From the NCBI GenBank assembly GCA_000310025.1, contig FN648368.1, forward strand, positions 176,982 through 240,981: a stretch of DNA of 64,000 bases, written 5' to 3'. This DNA comes from Ectocarpus siliculosus (Eukaryota; Sar; Phaeophyceae; Ectocarpales; Ectocarpaceae). The notes under the pieces were generated by a model that was given only the letters and a program-made list of their open reading frames with translations, did not search any database and was not told where the DNA came from. The translations under genes were made by a program, and so were the position numbers. Shown one piece after another: positions 58,272 to 64,000 of this stretch (position 1 is the first letter of the stretch; the number at the start of each line of letters is the position of its first letter).

Positions 58272-61200
58272 CTATCTGTTGCCCGGTCTTGCCGCCTTCT
58301 CCATGAGCTTGGGGATGTCGCCGGAGAAGACCTTGTCCATCTCGTGCACCAAGCTCTTGTCTAGGCTCTTGAACTTGGAGATATCCTTGATCTCCCTCAA
58401 AGACCGACGGAACTTTTCCACCTGATTTTTCATTTCGGGACATCCCGTTAGGAGCCAACGTGATATCAAGTTGAGGCTGATGAACGACACGTGCAAAACC
58501 CGGTGAGAGACAGTCACGGGAACATATCGCTAACCTCTCCTCTATCAAAAGCTAGCCGGCAAATACTATGCCAGAACGCACAGGCGTTGCTACAAAATGC
58601 ATGCAGCTCACAATCAAGAAAATTACAGCATGCTTCGGCCTGACCCAGCAACGGTGGCAAAGTGCGATGTGCACACGCTCAACAGGGATCGACTTTCGGA
58701 TCTCCGCAATAAACCTTTGATGCTTCGCAGACCTTTTGGAAGGAAGGCTAACGGCGGTGCCGACCAGCGTCTGTTCCGACAAAAGGCTACCGAACGAACT
58801 AGGACAACCCAAAAGTATCCGACCACACAGACGGCCACTGTAAGCGCCAGCCGTTGTTGCCATGCTCGCTCACAAAGTGGGAGTCGTCCTTCATTTGCTT
58901 GATGAAGCATGAAGCAGACCATACATCGGCAAGGAATATTCCGAGTACAGCAGTATTGGTGGCGCATTCGTGGCCACAAGTCTCACTTTCGGGAAGTCGC
59001 CCAACGGTAGCCCATAGCGCCTTGCACAGGCGAGGAACTCCTGATCCAACCGCCTGATCAGCTTCTCCTGTGGAACGTACCAAAAACGACCGCACGGCAG
59101 GTGGGCAGCGTCTCGTCCCGTAAACTTGGTGTCAAAACGCTTTTGACGGTTTCAGCTCAGCAACAGTAGTATTCTTGGAACGGACGAAACGAACGGAAGG
59201 CGGGTGTACCGTAAAATCGCCGTGCTCTTACCACGCACCTCTCGACAGGACCGTCAAGACGGCAAGCAGTCCGAAAGGCACGCCACGACGTACAACCCAA
59301 CGTGGCAACGTTCTATATAAAGCTAATTGAATTCAATCACGGGGGGGGGGGGGCTGAGGCACCCCACAGCATTCCCCCAAAATCGCCAACCATCCGACCA
59401 GCCCGTCCGGAAACACAAGGCACACAACACAAATCCTCCGCCAACCTGTTTCTCCTGCTTGCCCATCATGTACGGCATCTGTTTCCGGAGGTAGTGGATG
59501 ATGTACGCGTGAACCTTAACGCTGCGCGCCCGCTTCACGAGCTCGTTGATTCGCCGCACGACCGCGTTCTCCGGGAGCAGCATGAGCTCCTCCAGCAGGT
59601 CATTTTTCTCTTTCTGCTCGACGGGATGCAGAGTCGCGAGCACAGGTCATGCGGGGAGAGTGCAGTAGCCCCGGGGGAGGGGTGCACTGACGAGATTGGC
59701 GGCGACTAAATACTACAGCCTCATCAGAGACAGCTCTCCAAATATAATTATGGTCAATCGTTCCAGTCATGTATTCTACCAGTGTGTGGACCACCACAAC
59801 ATCAAAAGCTTATCGCGTGTCCCCGTTTCCCCTCGTTATACAGCCAAAAAACACAAAATCACACGAACCGACCAATCCTACTGATTGTCACATATTCCAT
59901 CACAACAGCGAGAAACTCATCGCATGTCCCCGTTCCCCTCCAATACGCGATACAGCCAAAAAACACCGAACCACGCGAACAGACCAATCCTGCTGATTGT
60001 CACATATTCGGACCGCACTATTAGGGTCTGCTCCATGGCCCAATCAACGAAACCGCGCATGCATACCTCGAGCAGAAATCTGTTGTCAAAATTGCTGAGC
60101 GGGGCCTCCCAGAAGGATCCGATGTACACCCGGCACACCTCGGGGGTTTGCATGACCTTCCCCAGTGACCACATCAGGGCGCCGTACACGCGCATGAGTT
60201 GCTGCGTGTCTATGGTGTCGGCCTTGTTCAGGAGCACTCTGCGGTCCCGGCGATAGATACAACAGGCGAGGTGCGATCAGAGGACAGGCACGTTTGGGGG
60301 GTGGGGGAAAAGCGACAGGCATCTCCACGCCGATCGCAATGCAACAATCGGCGAGACGAACAAAGCCGCGCGATTTCATTCTTCCAGAGAAGGAATTCAA
60401 CATACCCGAAACCGTTTCGAGCGTCAGCGGCGATGTTACTGCTCCTTCTCGATTGGCTACGACACAATGGTGACGTCATCGTTACAGCGACGCCCAAGCG
60501 CTGGAGGCATTATTTTTTAATAATTTTCAACACGCCAGCAACACCAGCCCACACAGACCGTGTGTCTCCCTACAGCGGCCCTTGTACCTACCTCATCTTG
60601 TCGTGATGGGGCTTGAGCGTGTCGATCACCATCTTGAGCTCGTCGGATATGTCCAGCTTGTGCGCATCGAACATGATTACAATCAAATCCGCCCTGGGAG
60701 GAGCATGGCGGGAAAACACAACAAGTGGAAAACACAAAACAACAGAAATGGACGACAACGGAGGAGGCGATGACAGGTCAACGTCACGCCGGTTTTGGGA
60801 ATGCGGTGATTCTCGCGGTCTACATCCAAGAGTTACATATGTCCAGAGAAACACTCAAGCGAGAACTGCATGGGTGGGGGGCCTGTCGCGAGCAGATGGA
60901 GAGCAAAAGAAGTCGGTCCGTTTGAAAACACAATGGTTCGATGCCACAACGAAGACATGGCATCGTCAAGAGCGGCGCTGGAGTAATTAATGAATTTGTC
61001 GTCGGGCTCGGGCCATTGCCGTAACACGCGTTGGCAACACGGCGGCGACACAAACCATTTTCGTGCGGTGCCCCGAGACCCCCATCAACCTTGAGCAATT
61101 TTCCAACAACTAATACGTAAATAGCACGGGTGTCTGTTTCACCTTTCCGCGAACCACGAGATCACAGAGGCAAAGTCGTAGTCCCGCCCTATGCGTTGCT

Positions 61201-63886
61201 TTTCTCCGGAGAGGACACCTAGCCGACAAGTTGCGGCCGGGGGGGGGGCACACGCAGATCGAACAAAAAACAGGACATGGGGACAACGGAATGGGCGTGG
61301 AGGCGATAAATACCGGCGGCATAGCGGGAAGGGGGGGTGGGGGGGGCAAGTACTTCCCAGCGCTCCATCCGCAACAAACGAGAAATCTACTCGATCCACA
61401 GCTCCTCAGCCCTCTTGCCATTGACCAACTCGTTCAAGAGAGATCCCCAACCCCAAGTGAATCAACATTGCTGCACACCCCACTCTGCCGTGTTGGTAGC
61501 GCTTGCCACGGTCCCGGGACGGAAAAGTTGCTGGAAAATTGGGGCAAAGACAGAGGTCGCTCGTTGCCTGAGCTACTCCGACCACGCGCCCGCTCTTCTC
61601 TCCCCCCGTCTCACCGGGGGTGTCGACGAGGGTGATGTTCCGCAGTATAGGAGCATCTACCACGGAGCCCTCGAACTTAGTCAGGAAGTTGTTACCGAAC
61701 TGTCGTCGTCGACAACCAGCCCACACCGAGAAGGAAGGAAAGAAGGGCGGGTCATCATGTCATGTGCGGCCGGCGGTATGGGCGTGAGAAAGAGGGTGCA
61801 AGGATAGTAGGAAGTGATCAACTGCTATCATGGGACGCGGCAAAGCGGTATGTGGAACGAGTGACCGCACCATCATCAGGACGTCCGGTTCCGAAGACCA
61901 CGCACATGACGAGATGCCAAAGATTTCCACCTATGGGGGGCCGATGGTCGGACATAGACCCTCGACTACACAAACACACGAAGTATCGTCACTACATATA
62001 GGCCCAAGAGTTAGGCCGACCTCTCCGCAAAAACGGTCCGGCGGCAATCCAACCAAAAAAGTGCGGGTCGTCTTTCCAGACGCATCATCTACAGCAGGAC
62101 CAAGCGACAAGCCAGCAACATCAACTACCCTAACCTTGGGGGTCACATCACGTCATAAATCACCTGCTGCAAACTTCGGAAGGGCTTGTCCGCCTGCATC
62201 GCGAGCGCGTGGCCTGGCATTACCCGCTCGTCCTCACCATGGGTCACGGCTACGAACCTGAGCGTTTTTTCGTGTTTTACCGTGTTCGCGGAAGGCCGCG
62301 AGCATCACATCATGCGGGAACCGAAGTCAGACACAACGTCACAAAAATACGGGCGGTAGGATACAAGCCATGATGCGTCATGTGGCCACCGTCCGTAGCA
62401 CTGTCGTCGGACAAGGGCACAAAATTACGGCCGGCACAAAGCACGACTATCATGTAGGACTGTCGTCGGATACACGAGGACGCCAACGAAACGGGCGGGA
62501 TGAACAGAATATTCGTGGTGGACAGACATGTAGGGGACACGAAAAGCGGAAGGGGAGTACTAGAGAACCATGACAAAGAACACACGAGGCCCGACGAGCG
62601 AACCACTTGGGCGACACGCCCGCATGACGTCAAACCGTGGATTGGATTACGTCAAACCGTGATCGGCGAAGGACACAGAATCGCCCTCGTGGTCGAGAGC
62701 TTGTCTCCGAAAAAAAAAATGTAACACGCAACGCTGCAACGGACACAGACCTTTTATTGCCCCCTTCGTAACGCTGTCTTCGCCACTGGAACACCACCCT
62801 CAAAACAAAAACTTCACCGGAAGAAAAATCTTGGACCAATCATAGACCGAACCAAGTCACAGGTGTACTGAAAAAACACAAGCAGAGGTCGGAAAAGAAA
62901 GCATGGCGCGACATCACACATGCTGTCACCCAAAAACCACACCCACCTGTCTGTGGTCGGCTCCGGGCCAACCCTCTGCCCCGGGAAGTCTCTCTTGAGG
63001 AGGGAGCGGATGAAGCTCGTCTTCCCGACACTGTACTGCCCCACGATGAGCACCATGGGCTTCGCTTCGAAGTCTGCGGGGTTCATGGGCGGCGAGTGGA
63101 AGTGCGCGTATCGGCTGGACTCTTCCAGCGGGAGAATCTGGCGTTGCGGGAGCGGAGGCGAGGGCGGTCAGAAAACAAACGAAGCATGGAATGGGTGGTG
63201 GAAAAGAGGGAGTAAGCGGGATGAGAGAAACATGGAATGTGTGGTATTTGAGAATCAGTAAGAGGCGAAAGGGGGCGACGCTAACGAGACGGGGGGGGGG
63301 GGGTTAACCATAGTCTAGTTTGAGACGTGAGAGAGTGATCGTCGTGGGCTGCCCGTGGGCGATCCATAGTGACCCTCTTGAACTTAGCGACAGGGGGTCT
63401 GTGTAGCTCGGGTGGTCTTGTCGCGTGGTATGGTGTAGCGCGAACCGGCACATCCCCTATCAGAGATCGAGAAGCTCATCTTTCCGTTAGGGAACAGCGG
63501 TAATCAGAAAACTGCAATGACCCGAAGTGTTCTACGAAAGGGGCTTTCCGTTTGGATTGTGCCCACAGAAGTTTTCGCTAGCTCATGGCCCGCATCCGCA
63601 TTCCCACGCAATCACCAACCAAGAGCAACAGCACAACAATGGCACCCTTGTGTTCGCATCTAGCCTGCTAGACAGGACGGTTACGTCTGGAAATGCGATG
63701 CAGACGAAGAGGGCTGCTACTTCTTACCTTTTTTCTGTAGAGCTTCTTGAGCCCGTCGAAGATGACCTCCTTGTCAGTGTTCGAAAGCAGCGCCCGAGCT
63801 ATTTTATCTTGTTCCTGGTCTCCCCCGAGCTCCCCGCCACCGCCACCGCCACCGCCAGCAGCACTGCGATACTGGCTGAGCTTCAC
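58272..63886 (-). CDS. EHD: EHD-family dynamin-like ATPase, 5' end outside window
   Basis: Ten exons join in phase (63886-63728, 63137-62947, 62257-62164, 61699-61615, 61218-61143, 60693-60592, 60238-60067, 59613-59446, 59067-58987, 58421-58272; stop 58272-58274), giving 425 residues of a longer protein. EHD proteins tubulate membranes and act in endocytic recycling. Seen: VIFDGLKKLYRKK, P-loop GQYSVGKT, EPTTDR, FVAVTHGEDER with PGHALA, switch DTPGVLSGEKQR, FDAHKLDISDE, NKAD, RVYGALMWSLGKV and VKVHAYIIHYLRKQMP. The C-terminus ends after helical sequence with no EH domain. The EH domain is therefore expected N-terminal (plant and protist layout), beyond 63,886. The exon entering at 63,886 starts in phase 0 after an AG acceptor. 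All nucleotide-binding residues I checked are intact. Confidence 0.93.
59809..60010. repeat. tandem duplication in EHD intron, about 100 bp per unit
   Basis: Two adjacent copies share TCGC(G/A)TGTCCCCGTT, ATACAGCCAAAAAACAC and GACCAATCCT(A/G)CTGATTGTC. They lie in the intron between exons 60067-60238 and 59446-59613. Confidence 0.85.
63285..63302. repeat. poly-G run in EHD intron
   Basis: About 14 consecutive G. Similar G runs occur at 59341-59353 and at the extreme end of the window (63975-64000). Such runs are often sites of assembly error. Confidence 0.9.
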
Positions 63887-64000
63887 CTGCCAACAGGATA
63901 AACGCGACAAACAGAGCACAAACATCACACCACGTGTTCTTGTATCCGAACTTGCGACATCTAATCAAAGTCGGGGGGTGGGGGGGGGGGGGGGGGGGGG

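Overview
Eukaryotic nuclear DNA. The genes are split into many short exons with consensus GT-AG (and several GC-AG) splice sites. Protein families, intron density and the Ty1/copia and Crypton-like mobile DNA suggest a stramenopile, most likely a brown alga. That placement is inference, not read from a marker gene. Apart from the mobile elements and small ORFs, the gene models were rebuilt by hand from splice signals and reading-frame phase, because almost no coding region is one open frame.

Layout. 1-6.3 kb is gene-poor, with microsatellites and degenerate repeats. 6.36-11.35 kb is a decayed Ty1/copia retrotransposon (gag, protease, integrase, start of reverse transcriptase) that stops inside the RT. 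11.56-14.08 kb holds two abutting copies of a tyrosine-recombinase (Crypton-like) transposon: a 571-bp internally deleted copy, then a 1,949-bp copy carrying a frameshifted recombinase on the minus strand. 14.96-27.49 kb (minus) is a 19-exon gene of about 1,616 codons: myristoylation-type N-terminus, ankyrin repeats, WW domain, coiled coils and a C-terminal, degenerate kinesin-14 motor. 27.78-49.88 kb (plus) is a very large gene, about 2,300 codons in about 36 exons: an NPHP3-type STAND NTPase, acidic linker, EF-hands, a winged-helix/Trp-rich region, then long coiled coils resembling outer-dynein-arm docking proteins, and a basic tail. 50.51-53.29 kb (minus) is an RBMX2/Ist3-type spliceosomal RRM protein. 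53.53-56.01 kb (plus) is an unrecognised multi-exon gene. 58.27 to beyond 63.89 kb (minus) is an EHD-family membrane-remodelling ATPase whose 5' end lies outside the window.

Gene relationships. Two head-to-head pairs share short intergenic regions: the kinesin-like and STAND/coiled-coil genes (284 bp), and RBMX2 and the unknown gene (240 bp). The first pair both look like cilium/microtubule proteins, so shared expression in flagellated cells is a reasonable hypothesis. The most novel items are the two large fusion architectures, the tandem Crypton pair, an inverted repeat flanking a small kinesin exon, and a high share of GC-AG introns (six of about 65 placed).
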